From DAOMFM01 sp035429825 (GTDB lineage Bacteria; Acidobacteriota; Blastocatellia; UBA7656; JADIYM01), in assembly GCA_044224215.1 (NCBI GenBank), contig JBGAKX010000026.1, forward strand, positions 1 to 41,000: DNA of 41,000 nt. Reading direction: 5' to 3'. Both the position numbers and the translations under genes were made by a program. The notes below the pieces were generated by a model that was not told the origin of the DNA, made no database searches, and saw nothing but the letters and a program-made list of their open reading frames with translations. Below, piece by piece: positions 1 through 8,406 of the stretch; the stretch's first letter is position 1; each line of letters opens with the position of its first letter.

Positions 1-16
1 CTCGGCTCTGCTTCCG
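1..16. repeat. Possible truncated edge of a palindromic repeat
   Basis: Positions 2-16 match 12841-12855 at 14 of 15 bases (shared core TCGGCTCTGC). The latter is the right-hand end of the third palindromic unit in the 12.6-12.85 kb array. The rest of a copy, if present, lies to the left of the window, so this is only a suggestion that the palindrome is dispersed and sits just downstream of truB. Confidence 0.3.
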
Positions 17-27
17 CGATGCACAAC

Positions 28-960
28 TCACAGCGGGTTCGGCTCGCCCGGCAGGATGATCCGCGGCTTCAAAAGCCCCGTCTCCGCATCGAACCGCGCG
101 ATGCCGACAAGCGCCCCACCCGCATCGACAAGCGCGACCGGATCGCCATCACCCAACTCCACATCGACTCCCGGCAACGGCATCCCGTGCCTCGCCCGCG
201 CCTCGCCCGCATCGTCGAGCCGGATGACCGGAAGCTCGGCCACAAGGTCCGCCGGCGGCACGATGCGCTCGGCGACGTGACCCTCGAGCGCCTCGAGCGT
301 GACCGCGTCGTCGATTGAAAAGCGCCCGACCCTGGTGCGCCGGAGCGTTGCGAGATGCGCGCCACACCCGAGCCGTACGCCGACGTCATGAGCAAGCGTC
401 CGCACGTACGTTCCCGCCGAGCACACGACCCGCACGCGCACGTCGACGCTGCCGTCCTCGTTGCGCGCAAACTGATCGTTGACTTCAATGTGTTCGTCGG
501 CGAGCCACATCTCTGCGCGCACACGGACCGGTTTTCGCTCGATCTCGCGTCCGGCCCGGGCGTGCTTGTACAGCGCCCGACCCCCGACCTTCTTGGCAGA
601 GTACATCGGCGGCAGTTGATCCTGCTCGCCGCTGAACTCCGACAGCACGCGACATATCAGGGCCGCGTCGTCGGGTATCAGCTCGGATGCCGCCGGCTCG
701 CCCACGCGTTCGCCGGTCCCGTCCTGCGTGTCCGTCGCCCACCCAAGGCGGATCGTCGCGAGGTACTCCTTGTCGCATCCGACGAGCAGCTGCGACAACC
801 TCGTTGCCGCGCCGACGCAGACGACGAGCACTCCCGTCGCAAATGGATCGAGCGTACCCGTATGCCCGACGCGGCGTGTCCCCGCGAGTCGGCGCACCTT
901 GCCGACCACGTCGTGCGACGTCCAGCCCTCAGGCTTGTCGATGATCAGAGCTCCCTGCAT
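28..960 (-). CDS. truB: tRNA pseudouridine(55) synthase TruB
   Basis: It converts U55 to pseudouridine in the T-loop of tRNAs. The 310-residue protein begins with the family pattern MQGALIIDKPEGWTSHDVV and carries GHTGTLDPFATGVL, in which Asp38 is the catalytic aspartate; this length is usual for TruB. A C-terminal part of about 70 residues looks like the PUA-type tail. I start at the ATG at 960. A GTG at 975 would add five residues, and neither start has a convincing Shine-Dalgarno sequence. The gene follows the NHL-repeat gene on the same strand by about 34 bases. This is not the common infB-rbfA-truB arrangement; what follows truB lies outside the window. Confidence 0.95.
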   Translation of the reverse strand: MQGALIIDKPEGWTSHDVVGKVRRLAGTRRVGHTGTLDPFATGVLVVCVGAATRLSQLLVGCDKEYLATIRLGWATDTQDGTGERVGEPAASELIPDDAALICRVLSEFSGEQDQLPPMYSAKKVGGRALYKHARAGREIERKPVRVRAEMWLADEHIEVNDQFARNEDGSVDVRVRVVCSAGTYVRTLAHDVGVRLGCGAHLATLRRTRVGRFSIDDAVTLEALEGHVAERIVPPADLVAELPVIRLDDAGEARARHGMPLPGVDVELGDGDPVALVDAGGALVGIARFDAETGLLKPRIILPGEPNPL

Positions 961-994
961 CCGTGTGATTCGCACCGGGCGCGAATCGCGCGCG

Positions 995-2014
995 CTAGAA
1001 CGGCCAGTACGCCCGCGCTCCGACGTGGACGCGGTAGATGTCGCGCGTCGACGCGATGATCAGGTTGCCGCTGTCGTCAAAGCAGAGCCCGACGAGCGAG
1101 GCTCCGGCGACCGCCATCGAGATCTGACCATCGGGCGTGATGCGAAACACGCCGCGGCGGGCGCGATGGCTCGCAACCACGAACAGGTTGCCGTCCGAGT
1201 CGAATGCCAGCCCCTGCGGGCGCCCGAGCCCCGTAAAGTAGTTCGTCACCGAGCCGTCGTTGCCGACGCGGTAGACCGAGTCATAACTCGACGCCGTCGG
1301 ACCCGTGACGTACAGACCGCCGTCGGGCCCGAATGCCAGATGGTACGCGGCCATCGACGGTTCGAGCGTGGCGAACGACGTTTCATCACCGATCTCGGAG
1401 ACCTGGAAGATCGTGCCCGACCGGTCGCCGACGAACATCCGGCCCTGCGTGTCGAACGCGATCCCCGTCGCGACGCCGAGGTTGCGCGCAAACGGCTCGG
1501 CCTCCTTGAACGGCGACACGCGATACACCGTCCCGTCGTACCGACTCGTGACAAACAGCTGGCCATCCGGATCGAACGCGATGCCCGTCGGGTTCATCAG
1601 GTCCGAGAGAAACGGCTGCGTTCCGCCACCGGGCGTGATCTTGTAGACGCTGACCGATACCTCCTGGCCGCGCGATCCGGACATCGTGGTGAAGATCGTG
1701 CCGTTGTCGTGGTCGAATGCGGGGTTTGCAACCGGATGGAGGCCGTCGGCCAGCTTTTCGGCGGTGTGGAACGTCACCGAGTCGCTCACGGCGCCGCCCT
1801 GCTCGATCCGCAATTCGACCTGACCGTGCGGTCCCACCGGAACAGGTGCGACCACACGCGCAGCAGAGGCACTCTCGATGCGCGACGGCACCCCGTCGAA
1901 CGTGACCGCGATGTCCTGCCACGATCGGGGCTCGATCCCCTCACACGCAAGAATGATCTCGCCGCCTTCTACGCCCGCCGGAGGGTCGACCTTCGCAATC
2001 ACGGGTTGTGTCAT
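995..2014 (-). CDS. IPT/TIG domain plus NHL/SMP-30-like beta-propeller protein
   Basis: The 339-residue protein has two parts. Residues 1 to about 95 look like an IPT/TIG immunoglobulin-like fold, opening with a PxxGxEGGEI pattern. From about residue 96 onward there are repeated strands of the kind GIAFDPDGQLFVT, GIAFDTQGRMFVG, HLAFGPDGGLYVT, GLAFDSDGNLFVV and GLCFDDSGNLIIA, spaced by about 45 residues; these are the blades of an NHL/SMP-30-like propeller. No signal peptide is visible, so the location is unclear. Such propellers serve as binding platforms or lactonases, and I see no motif that decides between these. No Shine-Dalgarno precedes the ATG; a -10-like TTTACT lies nine bases before it. 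It lies 67 bases downstream of the channel gene. Confidence 0.75.
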   Translation of the reverse strand: MTQPVIAKVDPPAGVEGGEIILACEGIEPRSWQDIAVTFDGVPSRIESASAARVVAPVPVGPHGQVELRIEQGGAVSDSVTFHTAEKLADGLHPVANPAFDHDNGTIFTTMSGSRGQEVSVSVYKITPGGGTQPFLSDLMNPTGIAFDPDGQLFVTSRYDGTVYRVSPFKEAEPFARNLGVATGIAFDTQGRMFVGDRSGTIFQVSEIGDETSFATLEPSMAAYHLAFGPDGGLYVTGPTASSYDSVYRVGNDGSVTNYFTGLGRPQGLAFDSDGNLFVVASHRARRGVFRITPDGQISMAVAGASLVGLCFDDSGNLIIASTRDIYRVHVGARAYWPF

Positions 2015-2081
2015 ACCGGGTGAAGTAAATCACAGAGCCGACGACGGTCGCCAGAGTCCTCGCCTCGCAGCCGCCACCGCA

Positions 2082-2519
2082 TCATTCAAGCGGACCGAGT
2101 ACCCGCTTGCCGGTGAAGATGCGGACCACAACCGCAAAAATGAATCCCGCCGACCAGCCGAACATGAGGATTCCGTTGACGGCTTCCATCGGGCCGAGGT
2201 CACGCCACTCGGCCGGCAGCATCACATCGCCGTATCCAAGGGCCGTGTACGTCGACAGTGAGTAATAAAGCGACGTCTCGATGTTGGGGAAGCAACCGAG
2301 CGCGAGGTACGTGACCGCCCACACGAGCCCCTGAAGGCAATGCTGGACGATGATGACGACGGCGACGCGCATGAACACGCGGAACGAGTACAAATCGCCT
2401 TCTGCGTCGACCTTGTCCTCGATCCGGCTCAGCGCTCGAAACAGATATACGAGCGCGCCCGCCTGCATCGCAACGCAAATAGTGATCGGGATGAGGGATG
2501 TCGCCAGTTGCCTCAGCAT
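2082..2519 (-). CDS. Small K+-channel-like (Ion_trans_2 type) membrane protein
   Basis: The 145-residue membrane protein has hydrophobic segments at about 5-27, 47-75 and 110-135. Between the last two is a pore loop with TALGYGD, close to the K+ selectivity filter TTVGYGD; the second Thr is Ala and the Val is Leu. No cytoplasmic RCK or cyclic-nucleotide domain is attached, so any gating must come from elsewhere. The ATG lies four bases after the stop of the upstream ABC exporter gene, so the two are very probably co-transcribed and may be translationally coupled. I infer a tetrameric cation channel in the inner membrane; ion selectivity is not proven by the sequence. Confidence 0.75.
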   Translation of the reverse strand: MLRQLATSLIPITICVAMQAGALVYLFRALSRIEDKVDAEGDLYSFRVFMRVAVVIIVQHCLQGLVWAVTYLALGCFPNIETSLYYSLSTYTALGYGDVMLPAEWRDLGPMEAVNGILMFGWSAGFIFAVVVRIFTGKRVLGPLE

Positions 2520-2523
2520 TCAC

Positions 2524-4359
2524 TCAGTCCGCAGTAATCGGCGTTCGGCTCCCTGTCTCCTGGTCCTTGTACTGGAGTTGATACAGCCTGAAGTACAGCC
2601 CGCGCAACGCAAGCAGCTCCTGATGTGTGCCCGACTCGCGCAACTCGCCCTTGTGAAGGACGATGATCTTGTCGACGCTCTGGATCGTCGACAGCCGGTG
2701 CGCGATGATCACGCTGGTGCGCCCCTGCATCAGCCGCGTCACCGCATCCCGGATCAGCATCTCGGTCTCGCTGTCGATCGACGACGTGGCTTCGTCGAGA
2801 ATCAGAATCGGCGGGTCGTACGCGAGCGCGCGCGCGAAGGAAATCAGCTGCTTCTGACCGACCGAAAGGCCCGCGCCGCGCTCGTGGATCCTTGTTTCGT
2901 AGCCGTCGGGGAGCCGGCGGATGAACTCGTCCGCGTGGACCTCCCGTGCCGCCTGCTCGACGCGACCGGCGTCGATGTCCGGATTGCCGAGTGTGACGTT
3001 GAACTGCACGCTCCCCGAGAACAGGTACACGTCCTGCAGCACGATCGAGAAGTTTCGCCTGAGCGACTGCAGGTCATAGTCGCGGACGTCCACGCCGTCG
3101 AGCAGGATCCGGCCCTTCTGGATGTCATAGAACCTGAGCAGCAGGTTCGTGAGCGTCGTCTTTCCGGCGCCCGTGTGGCCCACGATGCCGACCGACTGGC
3201 CAGGCTCGACCACGAACGAGACGTCCTTGAGAACCCACTCCTCGTCCTTGTAGGCGAACCACACGTTGCGGAACTCGATACGGCCGCGCGACCTGAGCCC
3301 GCCCTCTGTCGCGGCGGTCAGCGACGCCGCGGCAGGGGTCAGGATCTCGGGCTGTTCGTCGAGCAGCCGGAAGATGCGCTCGGACGCAGCCATCGCGCCC
3401 TGCAGGATGTTGTACTTGTCCGAAAGATCCCGGATCGGCTGGTAGAACCGCTGCGCGTACTGGATGAACGCGATGAGCGCGCCGATCGTCGTGAATCCGG
3501 CGAGCACGCGGCTGCCGCCGTACCAGATGATCAGCGCGATGCCGCACGACGAGATGATCTCGATCGCCGGAAAGAACACGGCGTAGTAGAAGATCGTCTC
3601 GATGTTCGCGACGCGGTGCTCGTCGTTGATGGTGTCGAAGCGTTCGCGCTCGATCTTCTCGCGGCCGAACAGCTGCACGACCGCCATCCCGGTGACGTGC
3701 TCCTGCAGAAACGCGTTGATCCGGGCGATCCGCGTGCGCACTTTGCGAAATCCCTCGCGCGCGCCGCGACGGAACCACGCCGTGACCATCAGCATTCCGG
3801 GAAGGATCACGAGCGCAACGCACGCCAGCCGCCAGTCGTACACGAACAGCACGATCGTGATTCCGGCAAGCGTGAACACGTCCCCAAAGATCGCCACAAA
3901 CCCCGACGTGAACAGCTCGTTGAGCGCGTCGACGTCGCTCGTCAACCGCGTGATGAGCCGGCCGACCGGATTCTTGTCGTAGTGCGCGACGTCGATGCGC
4001 TGCAGGTGGCCGAAGATCTCTCGGCGCAGGTCGAACTGCACGTACTGACCGAGCATCTGCATCAGGTAGGTCTGCGCGGCCGTCAGGCCAAAACTCGCAA
4101 ACAGCAAACCGACGTACAGCGCCGCAATGATGTTCAGGTGGTACGCGTCGCCGGAAGGAATGTACAAGTCCACCGCGCGGGCGGTCAGCAGGGGGCCCGC
4201 GAGCTCAACGACCGAGCTGACGATCAGCAGCCCGATCGCGAGGACGACGCGCCAGCGGTACGGGCCGAGATACCGGGCGAGTCGGCGCGCAAGACGGCTG
4301 TCGTACGCCTTGCCGATCGCCTCCTCTTCCTGAGGATTTTTTGTCGTCTCGTCACTCAT
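2524..4359 (-). CDS. ABC exporter half-transporter, consensus-site Walker B subunit (MdlB-like)
   Basis: The 611-residue protein has an N-terminal six-helix membrane domain (about residues 30-330) followed by an ATPase domain. Walker A is GHTGAGKTT near residue 395, Walker B is LILDEATSSID with the catalytic Glu at 523, and the H-loop is IIAHRLST. The signature is LSVGQ rather than LSGGQ. Together with the upstream 590-residue partner it should form a heterodimer: this subunit's complete Walker B pairs with the partner's normal LSGGQ, giving one hydrolytic site. The other site is degenerate. This division is known from the TM287/288, BmrCD and LmrCD family of multidrug or lipid exporters. It starts 33 bases after its partner, and the channel gene follows four bases downstream. 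Confidence 0.92.
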   Translation of the reverse strand: MSDETTKNPQEEEAIGKAYDSRLARRLARYLGPYRWRVVLAIGLLIVSSVVELAGPLLTARAVDLYIPSGDAYHLNIIAALYVGLLFASFGLTAAQTYLMQMLGQYVQFDLRREIFGHLQRIDVAHYDKNPVGRLITRLTSDVDALNELFTSGFVAIFGDVFTLAGITIVLFVYDWRLACVALVILPGMLMVTAWFRRGAREGFRKVRTRIARINAFLQEHVTGMAVVQLFGREKIERERFDTINDEHRVANIETIFYYAVFFPAIEIISSCGIALIIWYGGSRVLAGFTTIGALIAFIQYAQRFYQPIRDLSDKYNILQGAMAASERIFRLLDEQPEILTPAAASLTAATEGGLRSRGRIEFRNVWFAYKDEEWVLKDVSFVVEPGQSVGIVGHTGAGKTTLTNLLLRFYDIQKGRILLDGVDVRDYDLQSLRRNFSIVLQDVYLFSGSVQFNVTLGNPDIDAGRVEQAAREVHADEFIRRLPDGYETRIHERGAGLSVGQKQLISFARALAYDPPILILDEATSSIDSETEMLIRDAVTRLMQGRTSVIIAHRLSTIQSVDKIIVLHKGELRESGTHQELLALRGLYFRLYQLQYKDQETGSRTPITAD

Positions 4360-4392
4360 TTCAAAGTCGCGAATCCGCGCAGATCGCGCGTA

Positions 4393-6165
4393 TCAGCTTG
4401 CAGCCAGCTCTTCCTCGAGCAGCTGCCGCTCGTGGAGGTCGGCGTACAGACCACCGAGCTCGAGCAACTCGTCGTGCGTGCCGCGCTCGGCGATGCGGCC
4501 GCCGTCGAGCACGACGATCAGGTCGGCATCCTTCACCGTGGACACGCGGTGCGACACGATCAGGCTCGTTCGGTCCGCCATGATGCCGCGCAACCGCTTG
4601 AGGATTCGCTCCTCCGTGTACGTGTCCACGGCCGACAGCGCGTCGTCGAGGATCAGGATGCGGGGCATGCGGATCAGCGCGCGAGCGATCGCCGTCCGCT
4701 GTTTCTGGCCTCCGGAGAGCGTGATGCCGCGCTCGCCGACCATCGTGTCAAAGCCCTTTGGGAAGCCGCTCACGTCGCGCGCGAGACCCGCCTGTTCGGC
4801 GGCAAGCTCGACGGCGACCCGTCCGGCGTCGGGGACGCCGAATGCGATGTTGTCGGCGATGGTGTCCGAGAACAGGAACGTCTCCTGCTGTACGTAGCCA
4901 ATCGCCGAGCGGAGCGATTCGACCGTGATCTCGTGGATGGGCCGGCCGTCGATCAGGACCATGCCGGGCGCAGCGTCGAGCAGGCGCGGCACCAGATTCA
5001 CGAGCGTCGACTTCCCCGATCCGGTCCGGCCCACGATCGCGACCGTCATGCCGGGCTCAATCTTGAGGTTGATGTCGGAGAGCACCGGACCGGTCGCGCC
5101 GGGATACGTGAACGACAGGTTGCGCAGCTCGATGCCGCCGACCACATCGGCGTCGACGGCGTTCGCCGAGTCCACGATGTCGGGCTGCGTGTTCAGAATG
5201 CTGTTGATGCGCCCCATCGAGGCCATGCCGCGCTGGTAGAGGTTGATCACCCATCCAAGCGCGATGGTCGGCCAGATCAGGTACGTCAGGTAAAAGTTGA
5301 ACTCGACGAACTGGCCAAGGCTGATCTCGCCCGACATCACCTTTGACCCGCCGTACCACAGGACCGCCGCAAACCCAAGTCCCGTAAAGGTTTGCAGACA
5401 TGGATAGAACAGCGACTGGAGAATGGCGATGGCGCGGTTGCGTTCGACGAAGTTGCGGTTGAACTCGGCGAACGCCTCGGCCTCGGTCTCCTCGCGTGCG
5501 TACGCGCGGATCACGCGCACACCCGAAAGGTTCTCCTGCGCGCGCGCCGTGATCGAAGAGAACTCTTCCTGGACCTTCTCAAAGCGGTCGTGGATTCGCT
5601 TGGCAAAGAACTTCGTCGCCACCGAGACGAGCGGCAGCGTGCACAGCGACAGCAGCGTCAGCGACACGCTCACACGCAACATGAGCGGGAAGACCGCGAG
5701 GATCACGACGAACGTCCCGAGCGCGTACATCAACGCCGGTCCGACCATCATACGGATCGCGCCGATGTCGTTCGTCGCGCGTGCCATGAGGTCGCCCGTC
5801 CGAGTGGTGCCATAGAACGACGTCGACAGCCGTTCGAGGTGCTGGAAGAAGTCGTTCCTGAGGTCGTACTCGATGTCGCGCGACATGCCGATAAGGATCC
5901 AGCGCTGCAGGTACAGAAACATGCCCTGGACGAGGACGACCGTCAGGAAGAGCCCCCCGTAGACGTACAGCCCGTGGTGCATGACGCCGCCCGCGGTCTC
6001 GGTCGACTGGCGCAGGTCGTCGATCGCCGTCTTGATAATCGTCGGGCCAATCGCCTTCACGACGTACGACGAGATGACTGCGAGGCCGCCAAGGACCAGT
6101 GCGCGCTTGTAGTTACGATAGTACCCGAGCGTGCGCTGAAAGTTCGTCTTGGTCGCGTCGGTCAT
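4393..6165 (-). CDS. ABC exporter half-transporter, degenerate-site subunit (MdlA-like)
   Basis: The 590-residue membrane-ATPase protein has six predicted helices followed by an ATPase domain with Walker A GRTGSGKST, signature LSGGQKQR, Walker B LILDDALSAVD and H-loop IVSHRVST. The residue after the Walker B Asp is Asp508 where hydrolytic subunits have Glu, so this half contributes the non-hydrolysing site, as in heterodimeric type-IV exporters. I start at the ATG at 6165 (MTDATK); a TTG at 6177 would add four residues. No Shine-Dalgarno is visible, and a TATACT hexamer ends 11 bases before the ATG, suggesting a leaderless or very short-leader mRNA. It is the first gene of the exporter-channel operon. 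The substrate is unknown. Confidence 0.92.
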   Translation of the reverse strand: MTDATKTNFQRTLGYYRNYKRALVLGGLAVISSYVVKAIGPTIIKTAIDDLRQSTETAGGVMHHGLYVYGGLFLTVVLVQGMFLYLQRWILIGMSRDIEYDLRNDFFQHLERLSTSFYGTTRTGDLMARATNDIGAIRMMVGPALMYALGTFVVILAVFPLMLRVSVSLTLLSLCTLPLVSVATKFFAKRIHDRFEKVQEEFSSITARAQENLSGVRVIRAYAREETEAEAFAEFNRNFVERNRAIAILQSLFYPCLQTFTGLGFAAVLWYGGSKVMSGEISLGQFVEFNFYLTYLIWPTIALGWVINLYQRGMASMGRINSILNTQPDIVDSANAVDADVVGGIELRNLSFTYPGATGPVLSDINLKIEPGMTVAIVGRTGSGKSTLVNLVPRLLDAAPGMVLIDGRPIHEITVESLRSAIGYVQQETFLFSDTIADNIAFGVPDAGRVAVELAAEQAGLARDVSGFPKGFDTMVGERGITLSGGQKQRTAIARALIRMPRILILDDALSAVDTYTEERILKRLRGIMADRTSLIVSHRVSTVKDADLIVVLDGGRIAERGTHDELLELGGLYADLHERQLLEEELAAS

Positions 6166-6176
6166 ACGAAACGGCA

Positions 6177-6182
6177 AGTATA
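6177..6182 (-). promoter_or_regulatory. Predicted -10 box for the ABC exporter operon
   Basis: On the minus strand this reads TATACT (five of six to TATAAT) in a GC-rich setting, 11 bases before the ATG at 6165. No well-spaced -35 is obvious; TTGCCA lies upstream but with a 20-base spacer. The spacing implies transcription starting within about five bases of the start codon. Confidence 0.35.
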
Positions 6183-6225
6183 GCAGAGGGTCCAGCGCAG
6201 CATGGCAACCGGGATCGGGGGGCCA

Positions 6226-6231
6226 TATACT
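6226..6231 (+). promoter_or_regulatory. Predicted -10 box for the M28-like peptidase gene
   Basis: TATACT lies 29 bases before the ATG at 6261, with ATGGCA (four of six to TTGACA) 18 bases upstream of it. This would give a leader of about 23 bases containing the GGAGA ribosome-binding site. It is one of two outward-facing -10 boxes in this short divergent region. Confidence 0.35.
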
Positions 6232-6260
6232 CCGCGGACCACGCCCTCTGGAGAACGCGC

Positions 6261-8333
6261 ATGCACCGCAAACCGCTTGCCGCCCTGGCCGTCATAATCT
6301 GCCTGCTGCCACTCGGAGCGCCGCGCGTCTGCGCGCGCGACGGCAAGACGTCGCTGCTGGATGACAAGGTTGTCGACGCGATCGCCGGCCAGGCCTCCGG
6401 CACGACGGCAAAGGCAACCGTCGTCGCGCTCGCGACGCATCACCGGGTCCAGGCCACGGCCGGATTTCACGATGCCGCGGAGTTCGTCGCGGAGCGCGCA
6501 CGCGCGTACGGTCTCGAAGACGTTCACATCGAGTCGTTCCCGGCCGACGGGTCCACGATGTACGGCACGTTCCGGGCGTACTACGGATGGGAGGCCGAAT
6601 CGGCCGAAATTTCCGAGGTGTCGCCGCACGCACGGAACATCGCCTCGTATCCCGAGCTGCGCGTTGCGCTCGCCGACTACAGCAACGCTGCGGACGTGAC
6701 CGCGACTCTTGTCGACGTCGGCAGCGGCACGTCGGACGCGGATTATGCCGGCAAGGACGTCAAGGGAGCGATCGTCCTTGCGGGCGGCGGTGTCGCAGCC
6801 GTGCATGCGCAGGCGGTCGACAAGCGCGGCGCGGCGGGCGTGCTCAGCTACCAGCCGAACCAGACGACCGGCTGGAGCGGCGACTACAAGGACCTCGTCC
6901 GTTGGGGACACCTGTCGCCCTACAACCTGAAGAACACGTTTGCGTTCATGATCTCGCTCGGAACGGCGCGCGAGTTCTCGGCGCGCCTCGCGGCGGGCGA
7001 AGCAATTCGTTTGCACGCCGTCGTGCGGGCGCGCATGAAACCGTCTGCATTCGAAGTGGTGTCGGCCGTGATCCCGGGCATCGATCCGAGTGCGGGCGAG
7101 ATCGTCTACAGCTGCCACCTGTGCCACCAGAGTCCCGGCGCGAACGACAATGCGAGCGGCGCCGCCACGATTCTCGAGGATGCCCGGATCCTGTCCACTC
7201 TGATCAAAAGCGGCGCGGTGCCGCGCCCGCGCCGCACGATCCGGTTTCTATGGCCGCCAGAGATTGCAGGCACGGCGTGCTACCTTGCGCGTCACCCGGA
7301 AGTCGTCGCGCGCATGCGCGCGGCGATTCACATGGACATGGTGGGCGGCGACTTTGCAAAGACAAAGGCCGTGTTTCACCTCACGCATACGCCGGCGTCG
7401 CTGCCGAGCGCGGTGAACGACGTGGCCGCGGTGTTTGGCGACTACGTCATCAACGGCAGTCTGCGGGCGGCGGCCACCGGCGATGCGGCGACCGCGCTCT
7501 ATGCGCCCGATGGTTCAAAGGAGCCGCTCGTCGCGGATCACGCGCCGTTCTCGCTGGGGAGCGATCACGATGTCTACGAGGAAGGGAGCTTCCGCATTCC
7601 GACGATCTACCTGAACGACTGGCCCGATGTGTTCATCCACACGAACGGCGACGTGCCCGAGAATCTCGACGCGACAAAGCTGCGTCGCGTCGCGGTGATT
7701 GGTGCATTGGCGGGGTATTTCTTAGCAAGCGCCGGGCCCGATGACGCGCGCCGGCTTGCCATGGAAGTGTTTGCGCGCGGCGCCGAGCGTCAGGGAGCCG
7801 CGCTCCAGCGCGCGATCGCTTATGGGAATTCGGGCAGCGTGACGGTGCAGCGGTTCGAGGATGCGCGTGCGATCGTGAAGGAGGCCGGCCGGCAGGAGCG
7901 CGAGACGCTTGCGAGCGTGACGCGTTTCGCGGAGGGCGATTCGGCGGTCGCGTCGTACGTGGACCACCTGATCGAAGAGGTCGCCGAGCGGACCGAGGCC
8001 GACGTGCGGCTGGTGCAGCGGATGGTCCCGATTCCGGCCGACGTGGTCCCCGTTGACGAGGCCGCGGGTCTGGTGCCCGTGCGCAGTCCAAGCGTCGTCG
8101 GTCCGATGAGCGTGTACTACTTCGATTACCTGGCAGACAAGCTGGGAGCGCCGGTCGACGGCAACGAGCTGGTTCAGTACGAGACGCTGAACCTGGTGGA
8201 CGGCAAACGGTCGGTGCGCGACATCCAGGTCGTGTTGAACGCGGCGTACGGGTCGGTCGGGACGGACGAGGTCCTCGCGTACATCCGGGCGCTGGAGAAG
8301 GCGGGGGTGGTGACGGTGCAGCGCTCGAAGTGA
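6261..8333 (+). CDS. Exported M28-like zinc peptidase with DUF4910-type motifs
   Basis: The 690-residue protein has a signal peptide (residues 1 to about 25), a likely protease-associated insert (about 140-260) and an M28-type metallopeptidase core. Core motifs are HLCHQSPGANDNASG (His286, Asp296), PPEIAGT, HMDMVGG and SLGSDHD. The HxCH...NDNxSG and PE-x-x-GT forms resemble the DUF4910 branch of the M28 clan rather than classical aminopeptidases, which have HxD and a Glu-Glu pair. A C-terminal 80 residues (LVDGKRSVRDIQ...EYIRALEKAGVV-like) look like a winged-helix module. It probably acts on peptides in the periplasm, but the altered general-base position makes catalysis uncertain. I chose the ATG at 6261 because GGAGA lies seven bases upstream and it begins the signal peptide. 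Confidence 0.8.
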   Translation: MHRKPLAALAVIICLLPLGAPRVCARDGKTSLLDDKVVDAIAGQASGTTAKATVVALATHHRVQATAGFHDAAEFVAERARAYGLEDVHIESFPADGSTMYGTFRAYYGWEAESAEISEVSPHARNIASYPELRVALADYSNAADVTATLVDVGSGTSDADYAGKDVKGAIVLAGGGVAAVHAQAVDKRGAAGVLSYQPNQTTGWSGDYKDLVRWGHLSPYNLKNTFAFMISLGTAREFSARLAAGEAIRLHAVVRARMKPSAFEVVSAVIPGIDPSAGEIVYSCHLCHQSPGANDNASGAATILEDARILSTLIKSGAVPRPRRTIRFLWPPEIAGTACYLARHPEVVARMRAAIHMDMVGGDFAKTKAVFHLTHTPASLPSAVNDVAAVFGDYVINGSLRAAATGDAATALYAPDGSKEPLVADHAPFSLGSDHDVYEEGSFRIPTIYLNDWPDVFIHTNGDVPENLDATKLRRVAVIGALAGYFLASAGPDDARRLAMEVFARGAERQGAALQRAIAYGNSGSVTVQRFEDARAIVKEAGRQERETLASVTRFAEGDSAVASYVDHLIEEVAERTEADVRLVQRMVPIPADVVPVDEAAGLVPVRSPSVVGPMSVYYFDYLADKLGAPVDGNELVQYETLNLVDGKRSVRDIQVVLNAAYGSVGTDEVLAYIRALEKAGVVTVQRSK

Positions 8334-8336
8334 TGT

Positions 8337-8394
8337 TCACGCAAAGACGCAAAGACGCAGAGAGCATACTTTGCGTCTTTGCGTCTCTGCGTGA
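8337..8394. repeat. TTTGCGTC-family inverted repeat, possible bidirectional terminator
   Basis: The left arm 8337-8361 (core CACGCAAAGACGCAAAGACG) and the right arm 8370-8394 are reverse complements with only a couple of mismatches around an eight-base loop. The repeat begins four bases after the peptidase stop and ends before the stop of the convergent Rieske gene, so the hairpin could terminate both. A longer, diverged relative is at 28944-29036. Confidence 0.8.
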
Positions 8395-8406
8395 GGCTCC
8401 GTCCCC

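Noticed and set aside
2350..5346. A 998-codon open frame on the plus strand
   Set aside because: It lies antisense to the two ABC exporter genes and the channel gene, its product is Arg/Asp/His-rich without any domain, and long antisense frames are expected in GC-rich DNA.
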